This document shows, one piece after another, positions 33,867 to 42,197 of a stretch of 64,000 nucleotides of DNA. Numbering within the stretch: the first letter of the stretch is position 1; each line of letters begins with the position of its first letter. The notes beneath the pieces were generated by a model, which had not been told where the DNA came from, searched no databases, and saw only the letters and a program-made list of their open reading frames with translations. The position numbers were made by a program, and so were the translations under genes. This DNA is from Streptomyces sp. B3I8 (GTDB lineage: Bacteria > Actinomycetota > Actinomycetes > Streptomycetales > Streptomycetaceae). The stretch covers positions 5,407,501-5,471,500 of the forward strand of contig NZ_JAUSYN010000002.1 in the NCBI RefSeq assembly GCF_030816915.1, in the 5' to 3' direction.

Positions 33867-34324
33867 CCTCGCCGTTCCGCAGGACCAGCGGGGGAGTGAG
33901 CGCCACTCCTTCCTCGTCCAACCGGGCCTACCGGTCCGCCCAGTTGCCGTTGCCGAGGGCCGGAAGAGTCCTGTCGTGCGGGACGAGGGGTGCCGGGTCT
34001 GCCGGTGCGGTGTCGCTGAACAGGGCGTCCGAAGCGGGGGAGGGCTGGGCGAAGGAGCGGCCTTCGCGCGGTTGTCGGTCAGGGGGCTCCGCCCGGTGAC
34101 CGCCGCTGCTCCTCGCCCGCGCCGGCAAAATTCGGACTTCGCGTTCGTGGCGACAGGGTGCCGGTGGTCGTCCGGAAGAATCGGCTGCCGGGGAGGGCCG
34201 CCGCCCGGACGTTTCAGGGGAGCAGGCCGACCGGCGACTCCTCCGGCTCCTCCCGCTTCTCCCCGAACGGAAGCACTATGGCCTCGCACCTCACATTCCC
34301 GCGCTGCCACGTCGTTTACCAGAC
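33867..34324. other. Spacer upstream of the sigma factor gene
   Basis: About 460 bases with no supportable gene on either strand. Frames are open but show neither coding bias nor ribosome sites. The sigma factor promoter must lie near its 3' end. Confidence 0.4.
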
Positions 34325-34858
34325 GTGACCAAACCACCTTTCGAACAGATCGTGAGCGACCACGGGCCGACGGTCCTGCGGGTGTGCCGGGCCGTCCTGG
34401 GACCGAACGACGCCGAGGACGCGTGGTCCGAGACGTTCCTCGCCGCGATGAAGGCCTATCCGCGCCTCGCGGTCGACGCCAACATCGAAGCCTGGCTGGT
34501 CACGATCGCCCACCGGAAAGCCATCGACATCGTCCGGGCCAACAACCGGCGCCCGATCGCCGTGGACGAGCCACCCGAACCCCCGCCCCCGGCTCACACC
34601 GGCTCGACCCCGGGCCGGGGCGGCGCACTGTGGGACGAAGCGTCGTGGGACGGCGCCCTGTGGGACGCGCTGAAAGCACTGCCCGAGCGGCAACGCCAGA
34701 CCGTGGCGTACCACCACGTGGCGGGAATGCCGTACAAGGAGATCGCCGCACTGATCGGCGGCAGCGCCGACGCCGCTCGCCGAGCCGCAGCCGACGGCAT
34801 CAAGAGGTTGCGCAGTACATATCCACAACTGATCGCAGAGAGGGGAGCCCGACAGTGA
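34325..34858 (+). CDS. ECF RNA polymerase sigma factor
   Basis: 177 residues from GTG 34325 (MTKPPFEQIVSDHGPTVLRV). Region 2 has LGPNDAEDAWSETFLAAMKA and LVTIAHRKAIDIVRANNR; after a Pro/Trp-rich linker with a short repeat (ALWDEASWDGALWDAL), region 4 reads ALPERQRQTVAYHHVAGMPY through IGGSADAARRAAADGIKRLR. The stop overlaps the alkyltransferase start by GTGA, so the two proteins are made together. Pairing with a DNA-repair protein instead of an anti-sigma factor suggests control of an alkylation-damage response. Confidence 0.88.
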   Translation: MTKPPFEQIVSDHGPTVLRVCRAVLGPNDAEDAWSETFLAAMKAYPRLAVDANIEAWLVTIAHRKAIDIVRANNRRPIAVDEPPEPPPPAHTGSTPGRGGALWDEASWDGALWDALKALPERQRQTVAYHHVAGMPYKEIAALIGGSADAARRAAADGIKRLRSTYPQLIAERGARQ

Positions 34859-35478
34859 ACACGCACGACGACGACTACTACGGTGGGCGCCTTGCCGCGG
34901 CACTGCTGCCACCGGAGGACCAGGTCATGGGCCGGCTGCACGCACGGCTGGTGAGGCAGGCGCACGAGGAGGACGTCCTCGACCTCTCCTACCGGACCAT
35001 GGACACACCGGTCGGAACACTTCTGCTGGCCGCCACCCCCCGCGGCCTGGTCAAGGTCGCCTACGCGGTCCAGGACCACGCCGAGGTCCTGCAGTCGCTG
35101 GCCGACACGGTCGGCCCCCGCGTCCTCCACGCGCCGCGTCTGCTGGATCCCGTCAGCCGCCAGCTCGACGAATACTTCGCCGGCCGGCGGCGCGGCTTCG
35201 ACCTCGCGCTGGACTGGCGGCTGTCCCGGGGCTTCCGCCACGAAGTCCTCACCCATCTCGCCGACATCGCCTACGGGCGCACCGCGAGCTACGCCCAGGT
35301 CGCCGCGGCCACCACCAGCCCCCGGGCGGTGCGTGCTGTCGGCACGGCGTGCGCCACCAATCCGCTCCCCGTCGTGGTGCCGTGCCATCGCGTGGTGCGC
35401 TCGGACGGTTCGGCGGGACAGTACGTCGGCGGCGCCGAGGCCAAGCGCGCTCTCCTCACTCTGGAAACCACCGCCTGA
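34855..35478 (+). CDS. ogt: Methylated-DNA-[protein]-cysteine S-methyltransferase with N-terminal extension
   Basis: 207 residues from GTG 34855, in a GTGA overlap with the sigma factor. The active site is VVVPCHRVVRSDGSAGQYVGG (PCHR cysteine) and the helix-turn-helix block is AYGRTASYAQVAAATTSPRA. It repairs O6-methylguanine by irreversible transfer to cysteine. Residues 1-45 (DDDYYGGRLAAALLPPEDQV and following acidic residues) precede the normal Ogt fold and are not part of the usual family; their position just after a sigma factor invites the idea of a sigma-binding segment. The longer open frame upstream lies over the sigma gene and is not coding. Confidence 0.9.
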   Translation: MNTHDDDYYGGRLAAALLPPEDQVMGRLHARLVRQAHEEDVLDLSYRTMDTPVGTLLLAATPRGLVKVAYAVQDHAEVLQSLADTVGPRVLHAPRLLDPVSRQLDEYFAGRRRGFDLALDWRLSRGFRHEVLTHLADIAYGRTASYAQVAAATTSPRAVRAVGTACATNPLPVVVPCHRVVRSDGSAGQYVGGAEAKRALLTLETTA

Positions 35479-35580
35479 CCGTCATTCCGCGGACGGATTT
35501 CGATTCCCGCGTCACATGCCGTCCGCGGCCGGCTTCTTCCCGGTCAGGGATCCGGGAAGACCCGCGAAGACAAGCACGCG

Positions 35581-36047
35581 ATGCACAAGGAGTACGTCGT
35601 GCCGACAGAAGAGAACAAGGCAGTGGTCGGTCGCTGGTTCACCGAGTTCTGGGGGCCGGAAGTCAACCCCGCCGTCATCGACGAGGTGGCGGCACCCGAC
35701 ATCCGATTCGCATACTCCCTGCACGCCCCGTGCCGTGGACGTGACGAGGTGCGCGCCTTCGCCACCGAGTTCCGCACGGTCTTCCCCGGCCTCGCCTTCT
35801 CCGGCACCACCTCGCTTCCGAGTCGTCTTCTCGATGCCGGAAGCGAAAGCCCCGACCTCCGGGAAATGGCGGGCGGACGGACAGGGTGGGAATGGTGCAG
35901 GAGCGCCTGAAGGACGTCGAGGTGCAGTACTTCGAGACCGGTGTCAGCCTTCTCGAGGCCGAGGACGGGATCATCACGGAGGAACTCGGATACGACGGGA
36001 CCTTCCTCTCTCGGCGACGCCCCGGTGAGGGCGGCGAGGCGATGTGA
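35581..36047 (+). pseudogene. Frameshifted SnoaL-like ester cyclase
   Basis: The first frame (35581-35910) begins with a good SnoaL/NTF2-like N-terminus, ENKAVVGRWFTEFWGPEVNP and SLHAPCRGRDEVRAFATEFR, then turns into unrelated residues and stops. A second frame from about 35895 to TGA 36045-36047 reads YFETGVSLLEAEDGIITEEL, matching the C-terminal strand of the same fold. The middle of the domain, with the usual GxWxGxHxG region, is degraded or missing. I therefore call a decayed gene rather than two small proteins. Confidence 0.65.
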
Positions 36048-36061
36048 ATCACCGGGCCTGC

Positions 36062-37018
36062 TCAGGAACGGGCCGTGAGGAAATCGATGAGTGCCGCGTT
36101 GACCTCGTCCGGGCGTTCCTGCTGGGTCCAGTGTCCGCAGCCCGCCAGTGCGACGGGCGCGCGGTGCAGGTTGGGCATGCGGTCGGGCAGGCTTGCGATG
36201 AACTCGGGGGCGCCGGGGAAGGCGGGGACGGGGTCGCGGTCGCCGTAGAGGTAGAGGGCGGGCGGGGTGATGGCGGCGCCCTGCCAGGGTGCCGTCAGCT
36301 CCCAGTTGCGGTCGAGGTTGCGGTACCAGTTCAGGGCTCCGGTGAAGCCCTGGGAGAAGCTGTCGGTGAGGGCGTCGAGGTCGGTCTCGGTGAACCAGTC
36401 CGGCAGCACCTCGGGGTCGGGCATGGCGGCGAGCCAGCCCCGCTCCGGGTCGACCAGCGGCTGTTCGACCTCGCCGGGCCGGTCGCCGGAGGCCGCGTAG
36501 AAGAACTTGCGGAGCGCGGTGCGCGGGTCCTGCCCGAACTCGGCGTCGGCGACTCCGGGGCGGTCGAAGTAGTTCCAGTAGAAGCGCCCGCCGAACTTCT
36601 TCTCCATGGCCACCAGCGGAGGTTCCGGGCCCCGGGTCGGCGGCGGCACGCTCAGGCCGGCCACCCCGAGCACCACGTCCGGCCGCAGCAGGGCGGTGTG
36701 CCAGGCGACCGGCGCACCCCAGTCGTGCCCGACGACGTACGCCCTCTCCTCGCCCAGCGCGTGGATCAGGCCGACGACGTCGCCGACCAGGTGCAGGATG
36801 CTGTACGCGGCCACGTCGGCGGGGTGGTCGCTGCGCCCGTAGCCACGCTGGTCGGGGGCGACCACCCGGAAGCCCGCGGCGGCCAGCGGGCCGAACTGGC
36901 GGTGCCAGGAGTGCCATGACTCGGGAAAGCCGTGCAGCAGCACGACCAGGGGGCCCTCGCCTTCCTCGGCGATGTGCAGCCGGACCCCGTTCACGTCGAT
37001 CATCCGATGCTCAACCAT
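36062..37018 (-). CDS. Alpha/beta hydrolase, epoxide hydrolase type
   Basis: 318 residues from ATG 37018. The oxyanion motif is LLHGFPESWHSW, the nucleophile elbow VVGHDWGAPVAWH carries Asp rather than Ser, and the general base His is in GCGHWTQQERPDEVN. Asp as nucleophile plus HGFPESW identifies soluble epoxide hydrolases (or haloalkane dehalogenases less likely). The family hydrates epoxides to vicinal diols in the cytosol. A second, broken epoxide hydrolase of a different subfamily follows immediately upstream on the same strand. Confidence 0.9.
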   Translation of the reverse strand: MVEHRMIDVNGVRLHIAEEGEGPLVVLLHGFPESWHSWHRQFGPLAAAGFRVVAPDQRGYGRSDHPADVAAYSILHLVGDVVGLIHALGEERAYVVGHDWGAPVAWHTALLRPDVVLGVAGLSVPPPTRGPEPPLVAMEKKFGGRFYWNYFDRPGVADAEFGQDPRTALRKFFYAASGDRPGEVEQPLVDPERGWLAAMPDPEVLPDWFTETDLDALTDSFSQGFTGALNWYRNLDRNWELTAPWQGAAITPPALYLYGDRDPVPAFPGAPEFIASLPDRMPNLHRAPVALAGCGHWTQQERPDEVNAALIDFLTARS

Positions 37019-37101
37019 GTGCCCGAGCGTACGTGGCGTGATCTTCGACGGGGTTCCGATCGCGGACTTCGTCCCCCGGTTCCGGCACCCCGCCCCAGGG
37101 C

Positions 37102-38252
37102 TCACGACCGGCGTTCGTGGGCCCTGAGTTCGCGGAAGAACGTGACGATGTCGTCGGCGAGCAGGGCGGGTTCCTCGTGGGCGGCGAAGTGTCCACCGCG
37201 GGGCATGAGCGTGTGGCGCGTGAGCCGGTGGGTGCGCTCGGCCCAGCTGCGCGGCGGCCGGGAGAGGTCCGCGGGGAACTGGGCGAGCGCGGTGGGGACC
37301 TCGACGCGGCGTACTCGTCGGGTCAGGTGGTGTGCGTACTCGTAGTACGGGCGGAGGGACGTGGAGACGGTGCCGGTGAACCAGTAGAGGGACGCCTGGG
37401 TGAGGAGGAAGTCGTCGCTGAAGCGGGTGGACAGGTCGCCTCCGCAGTCGCTCCAGGCGCGGTACTTCTCCACGATCCAGGAGAGCAGTCCGGCGGGTGA
37501 GTCGCTCAGGGCGGGGGGGCGAGGGTGAGCGGGCGGGTGGCCTGCTGGTGCAGATAGCCGCCCTCCTCCGCCTGCCAGGCCGCGACGGACGCGAGATACG
37601 CCCGCTCCTCGGGGGTCGACGAGGCCGGGTCGTGGTCGGCCGGTGCCGCGACGGCGAGCAGGTGGATGCCGACGAGGGCCTCGGGGTGCGCCTCTGCGAG
37701 CCGGGAGGTGATGCCGGCGCCCAGGTCGCCGCCGTGGGCCGCGTAGCGGGCGAAGCCGAGGTGGTCGTGCATCAGCCGGTGCCAGAGGTCGTGGGTCTGC
37801 TCGCCGCCGCCGAGTGTGGGCCGCTGCGGGGAGAAGGCGAAGCCCGGCAGCGAGGGGACGACGACGGTGAAGGCGTCCCGGGCGTCGCCGCCGTGACGGG
37901 AGGGAGCGGCCAGGCGTTCGGCAAGGGCGGTGAGTTCCAGGACGGTGCTCGGCCAGCCGTGGGTGAGCACGATCGGCAGGGCGCCCGGGTGCTCGCCGTC
38001 GTAGCGGAGGTAGTGCACCGGCGTGCCGCCGATGTCGGCGAAGTGGGACGGCAGCGTGTTGACGGCGGCCTCGTGGGCCCGCCAGTCGTAGCCCGAGGCC
38101 CAGTACGCGACGAGGCGGCGGAGTTCGGCCGCGGATGTGCCTGCCTCCCAGCCGTCGAGGGGCCAGGGCTCGGCCCACCGGGTGGCACGCAGCCGGGCGC
38201 GGAGGTCCTCGAGGTCGGCGTCGGTGACGCGGATGACGGGGGTGGTGGGCAC
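37102..38252 (-). pseudogene. Epoxide hydrolase (EHN-type) interrupted by a frameshift
   Basis: Two frames together encode one complete EHN-family epoxide hydrolase. The first part, from GTG 38252 with AGGAG upstream, runs through LTHGWPSTVLELTALAERLA and AHGGDLGAGITSRLAEAHPE to a stop at 37506. The second frame continues SDSPAGLLSWIVEKYRAWSD to the catalytic HFAAHEEPALLADDIVTFFR and ends at 37102. The break falls in a run of seven G at 37512-37521, a typical slippage or sequencing-error site. It may be a real pseudogene or an intact gene with a base-count error. Confidence 0.75.
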
Positions 38253-38311
38253 GGTGCTCTCCTCAGGAGGGGGCTCGGGCGGGGTGCGCGGGTGAGTGGG
38301 GGTACGGACGC

Positions 38312-38923
38312 TCACCTGAGCGGACCGGTCGCCGCGGGGCCGAGCGTGTGCACGACGGCCGCCCGGATCTCCTCACCGGATTCCGGCTCCGTGGAGAGCA
38401 GCGTGTGCATGATCATTCCCTCCAGGAGGGCGTCCAGACGGGCGGCGGTCTCGGGCCCGGTGCAGCGGGCCAGCACCGCCCGGCTGGACCGGGTCCACTC
38501 CTGGGTCAGTGCACGCAGCGCGGGATCCCGCAGCGCGGCCAGGTGCAGTTCGAAGCCGAGGACCGCGCTGCGGTGCCGGGACGGACCTCCCCGGACCTGT
38601 TCCACCAGGACGTCGACCAGATCCTCGCGCGAGGCCGCCTCGGCGAAGAGCGCCTCGTACTCGCCGCTTTGCCGCTCGACGTACCTGGCGAACGCCCGCG
38701 CGCAGAGTTCGGTCAGGCTCGCGAAGTGGTACGTGACGGAGCCCAGCGGTACGTCCGCCCGGGCGGCCACCTTGCGGTGCGTGATCCCGGCGACCCCGAC
38801 CTCGGCGAGTACGTCCAGCGCGGCGTCGAGTATGTGCTCCCTGCGCCGTGGGTCGTGGCGGCGGACGCGTCGCCCCTGACCGCCCGCCGTCCCCCGCCTG
38901 CCGGATGTTCCCTCGGGATCCAT
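38312..38923 (-). CDS. TetR-family transcriptional regulator
   Basis: 203 residues from ATG 38923. The N-terminal helix-turn-helix is ILDAALDVLAEVGVAGITHR followed by KVAARADVPLGSVTYHFASL, typical of TetR. The C-terminal ligand domain has ELHLAALRDPALRALTQEW. No clear ribosome site precedes the ATG; the AT-rich stretch just upstream may hold the promoter for a nearly leaderless mRNA. It lies between the broken epoxide hydrolase (same strand) and divergent ridA-like gene, and probably controls one or both. Confidence 0.88.
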   Translation of the reverse strand: MDPEGTSGRRGTAGGQGRRVRRHDPRRREHILDAALDVLAEVGVAGITHRKVAARADVPLGSVTYHFASLTELCARAFARYVERQSGEYEALFAEAASREDLVDVLVEQVRGGPSRHRSAVLGFELHLAALRDPALRALTQEWTRSSRAVLARCTGPETAARLDALLEGMIMHTLLSTEPESGEEIRAAVVHTLGPAATGPLR

Positions 38924-39065
38924 AAGAACAAACGTACACTGTGAGGGGCGGTCGTCCAGCGAGGAAGTCCTTCGAGCGGCGACAGCTCGGCCGGCGGCCC
39001 GGCCATGGCACCGGGGAGGCGGGCGGTGTGAAAAAGGGAGGGCGAAGCCGGCCGGCCGTTGGCAG

Positions 39066-39167
39066 GATGTCCCCGCTCGACAACCGAGGCACGACATCGA
39101 GGCTCGGCATCCTCGAAATGACGTCGAGGCCCGACATCCGAGGCTCGGACTCGAGGCTCGACTCCTG
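39066..39167. repeat. About 27-bp tandem repeats upstream of the RidA gene
   Basis: Units at 39066-39092, 39093-39119, 39120-39146 and a partial 39147-39167 share CGACATCGAGGCTCGG-like sequence with substitutions. On the minus strand they would encode a degenerate 9-residue repeat, but no gene there is plausible. They lie in the leader of the RidA gene. Confidence 0.6.
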
Positions 39168-39188
39168 ATGGGAAAGGACCCGACGACC

Positions 39189-39599
39189 ATGGCCCGTGCC
39201 GTCACCCTGATCCGCTCCGCCTCCCTGTCCGACGTCGCCGAGTACGCCTACGCGGCCACGGCGCCCGCCGAGGCGCGCCTGATCTTCCTCGCCGGGGCAT
39301 GTCCACTGAACGAGGACGGCTCCACGGCGGCGATCGGCGATCACGCGGGCCAGGCGGCGAAAGCCATGGAGAACATGCGGCTCGCGCTCGCCGCCGCGGG
39401 TGCGTCACTGCGGGACGTCATCAGTACCCGGGTTCTTGTCGCGTCGGCCCGGCAGGAGGACCTGGTGGCCGCCTGGGAGGTGGTCCGGGACGTGTTCGCC
39501 GACCACGACGTCCCGAGCACTTTGATGGGCGTCACCGTGCTCGGTTACAAGGACCAGCTCGTGGAGATCGAGGGCGTGGCCGCCGTGCTCGATTCCTGA
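39189..39599 (+). CDS. RidA-family protein
   Basis: 136 residues from ATG 39189; an ATG at 39168 gives seven more residues but lacks a ribosome site. RidA features are IFLAGACPLNEDGSTAAIGD, QAAKAMENMRLALAAAGASL, DVISTRVLVASARQ and VEIEGVAAVLDS. The family forms trimers that hydrolyse reactive imines/enamines. The usual catalytic Arg in the VR-x-x-V region corresponds to TRVLVAS. It is divergent from TetR and convergent with the ABC transporter gene. Confidence 0.88.
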   Translation: MARAVTLIRSASLSDVAEYAYAATAPAEARLIFLAGACPLNEDGSTAAIGDHAGQAAKAMENMRLALAAAGASLRDVISTRVLVASARQEDLVAAWEVVRDVFADHDVPSTLMGVTVLGYKDQLVEIEGVAAVLDS

Positions 39600-39624
39600 G
39601 ATCGTCCGAGACGGAGTCGGCGGG

Positions 39625-41628
39625 TCACACGGGATCGGTGACGGTGGGGGAGCCGCCGGGGCGGGGGACGGCGGGTGCGGGGGCGGGTACGGGGGCGTAC
39701 TGGGCGGCCTGGGCGTCGAACATCGCGGCGTAGCGGCCCCGGGCGGCCATGAGTTCGTCGTGGCTGCCCTGCTCGACGAGCCGTCCGTGGTGCAGGACGT
39801 AGATGCGGTCGGCGTGGCGGACGCCGGACATGCGGTGGGTGACGAGGACGACGGCCCGGTTGGGGGCGGCCAGCCGGCGGATGCGGTCGAACGCGGCGAT
39901 CTCGGCCTCCGGGTCGAGGGCGGAGGTCGGCTCGTCCACGATGAGCACCCCGTCGGCGTCCGAGGTGGAGCTGCGCCAGTGGGTGCGGGCGAGCCCGACC
40001 TTCTGCCACTCGCCGCCGGACAGTTCGCTCGCGCCGCGGAACACCCGGGCCAGCAGGGTGCCCAGGCCGTCGGGGAGTTTCGCGACGACCGGTTCGGCAC
40101 CCGCGTACTCCACGGACGGCTGGAGGTCCGCCGGTTCCGCCGCCCTGCCGGGCCGGCCGATCCGGATGTTCAACGCCGCCGTCACGGGCCAGCGTTGGAA
40201 GTCCTGGGTGAGCAGCGCGACGCGGTCGAAGACGTCGAAGCGGTCCAGGGCGGCGAGGTCGGACGTCCCCCATCGCACGGTCCCGCTCTGCGGCAGCAGC
40301 AGGCCCGACAGCACCTTCATCAGGGTGCTCTTGCCGGAACCGTTCTCGCCGACCACGGCGGTGACCGAGCCCATGGGCAGGGCGAGGGACACCTCGTCCA
40401 GGGCGGCGGTCTCCCGGTCGGGGTAGCGGTAGCTCACTTTTTCCAGTGCGATCCGCTCCACCCGGGCCGGGACGGGATCGCCCCCGGCGGAGATCGTGCG
40501 CAGCGCCGCCTCGTCCAGGAACCGGGAGTGGTCGCGCACGTAGAGGGACTCCTCGTGCAGTTGGTTGACGTTCATCACCAGCGCCCCCAACCCCGCCGAG
40601 CCGGACCGGACGGCGATGACGGCGGTGCCGGCCACGGCCAGGCTCATGTGCCCGCTCCTGATCAGCCAGAACATGGCCGCGTACGTCGCCGCCAGGGCGA
40701 GGCCGGACAGCGCGGCGGCCGCCCACTCGGTGACGGCCTTGCCGGCCGCCAGGCGCTCCTGCTCGGTCTCGGCGCTCTCTGCCATCCGTTCGTAGCGGCT
40801 GAGCAGGAACGGCCCGACGGCGTGGATGCGCACCTCCTGGGCGGCGTCGCGCTCGGTGAGCAGGTTGCCGATGAGGCGGCCGGCCCGCACGTGCTCGACC
40901 CAGGTCAGCATGGACACGTACCGTTCCTGCGCCACCCGCATCGCGCCCCAGCCGCGCGGCGCCGCGATCAGGAGCAGCATCGGCAGCAGGACGGGGTGGA
41001 GGAGAGTGAGCACGCCGGCCGTGGAGACCAGGGAGATGACGCCGTTCAGCGCGGCCACGCAGGCGCTGATCATGCGGCGGGCGGACGCGGCACCGTACTG
41101 GGCGACGTCGATGAGCCGCCGGAACTCCGGGTCCTCGATGGCCTCCAGCTCGACCGACGCGGCGGCGGCCAGGTACTGGGTGGTGGCGATCCGCTCCACC
41201 AGGGGCTCCAGCCGGCCCGCCCGTGAGGTGGACCAGCCGGACAGGCCCGAGTTGACCACGGCGGCCCCGGCGGCGGCGAACAGTCCGGGCAGGATCGCGT
41301 GCAGCCGCTGCCCGGGGGTGCCGGAACCGAGCAGCGCGTGCATCACGGCGTTGACCGCGAGCAGCCCGACCGCCGCGGTGAGCCCCTGGCCGATCTCGCT
41401 GAGGGCCACCGTGAGCAGGGCGCGGCGGTCCGCCTGCCATGCCATCCGCAGGGTCGCCCCCACCAGTTTCGGCATGGAGCGCAGCGCCGAGAGCATCGTC
41501 AGGTCGAGCCAGGCGCGCTCGTGTTCGGACCAGCCCATGTCGTAGCGCAGCGGGCCGCCGAAGAGTTCCCGCTCGGCGTCGGAGACCTCCGGCTCGGCCA
41601 TCCGTACGCGTCCGAAGAGCTTCTTCAC
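39625..41628 (-). CDS. ABC exporter, fused membrane and ATPase domains
   Basis: 667 residues from GTG 41628, with GGGAGG upstream. Six membrane helices occupy about 60-400 (AAVGLLAVNAVMHALLG, ILPGLFAAAGAAVVN and others). The ATPase has Walker A VVGENGSGKSTLMKVLSGLL, signature SELSGGEWQKVGLARTHWRS and Walker B VLIVDEPTSALDPEAE. This half-transporter type works as a homodimer and often exports peptides or natural products. The open frame upstream to 42030 contains a 2x30-bp repeat and has weaker coding character, so I exclude it. No substrate gene is adjacent. Confidence 0.85.
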   Translation of the reverse strand: MKKLFGRVRMAEPEVSDAERELFGGPLRYDMGWSEHERAWLDLTMLSALRSMPKLVGATLRMAWQADRRALLTVALSEIGQGLTAAVGLLAVNAVMHALLGSGTPGQRLHAILPGLFAAAGAAVVNSGLSGWSTSRAGRLEPLVERIATTQYLAAAASVELEAIEDPEFRRLIDVAQYGAASARRMISACVAALNGVISLVSTAGVLTLLHPVLLPMLLLIAAPRGWGAMRVAQERYVSMLTWVEHVRAGRLIGNLLTERDAAQEVRIHAVGPFLLSRYERMAESAETEQERLAAGKAVTEWAAAALSGLALAATYAAMFWLIRSGHMSLAVAGTAVIAVRSGSAGLGALVMNVNQLHEESLYVRDHSRFLDEAALRTISAGGDPVPARVERIALEKVSYRYPDRETAALDEVSLALPMGSVTAVVGENGSGKSTLMKVLSGLLLPQSGTVRWGTSDLAALDRFDVFDRVALLTQDFQRWPVTAALNIRIGRPGRAAEPADLQPSVEYAGAEPVVAKLPDGLGTLLARVFRGASELSGGEWQKVGLARTHWRSSTSDADGVLIVDEPTSALDPEAEIAAFDRIRRLAAPNRAVVLVTHRMSGVRHADRIYVLHHGRLVEQGSHDELMAARGRYAAMFDAQAAQYAPVPAPAPAVPRPGGSPTVTDPV

Positions 41629-42197
41629 CGGGCGCCTCCCGGTGCGGCGGGGCGGCGGCGCGATGACCGGGACGCGGGCGCCTGCGCGGGCCGTGCCGGT
41701 GCGGGCGGAGTCGCTGTGTGCGGTGCCGGTGGACGCGGAGTCACTGTGTGCGGACTCGCGTGTGCGGGTGTCCTGGCCGAAGTCAACATGGTCCCCTTCG
41801 ACGGCGGTAGGGCTGCTCGCGCGGTTCAACGAGCCGACCGCGCTTTCGAACACATGTGTTTCGGCCGAGTCGCCACCCCTGCGGTCGTGCGCGCGTCGGA
41901 GGCTGCGGGGTACACCGACCCTTGCGGGCCCGGGGGAGGGGAGCGGAACGGGAGTGGCCGAAACGCCGTGGGCGTACGCGACCGCCCCGGCCCCGGCGAG
42001 ACCGTCCGGGCCGAGTGCCCGACGGCTCACCGGGCCTGACGGACGTCCGGCTCGACGAGATGCCGGTCATCCCCGCCTGGAGTAGGCGCCGTTGACCCCT
42101 GTGAGGCGACCCGCCCGCGTGGTAAGAACCTGATGCTGCCTCACTTTATGACCGTTTTCACCGATCGGTCGACACCGGACGTCAGGAGCCCTCGGCT
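41629..42197. repeat. Spacer with two 30-bp direct repeats
   Basis: Between the ABC exporter and DUF262 genes. The 30-base unit starting GTGCCGGTG occurs at 41693-41722 and again at 41723-41752 with four changes. If the exporter started upstream it would be a disordered Ser/Thr/Ala repeat in its N-terminus. The last 90 bases hold the DUF262 gene's promoter and its ribosome site (AGGAG near 42184). Confidence 0.5.

Noticed and set aside
36062..38252. Tandem duplication of one epoxide hydrolase
   Set aside because: The two belong to different subfamilies (simple alpha/beta hydrolase versus EHN type), so they are not copies.
41629..42030. N-terminal extension of the ABC exporter with Ser/Thr/Ala repeat
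   Set aside because: GTG 41628 has GGGAGG at proper distance; the extension looks like repeat DNA. Not fully excluded.
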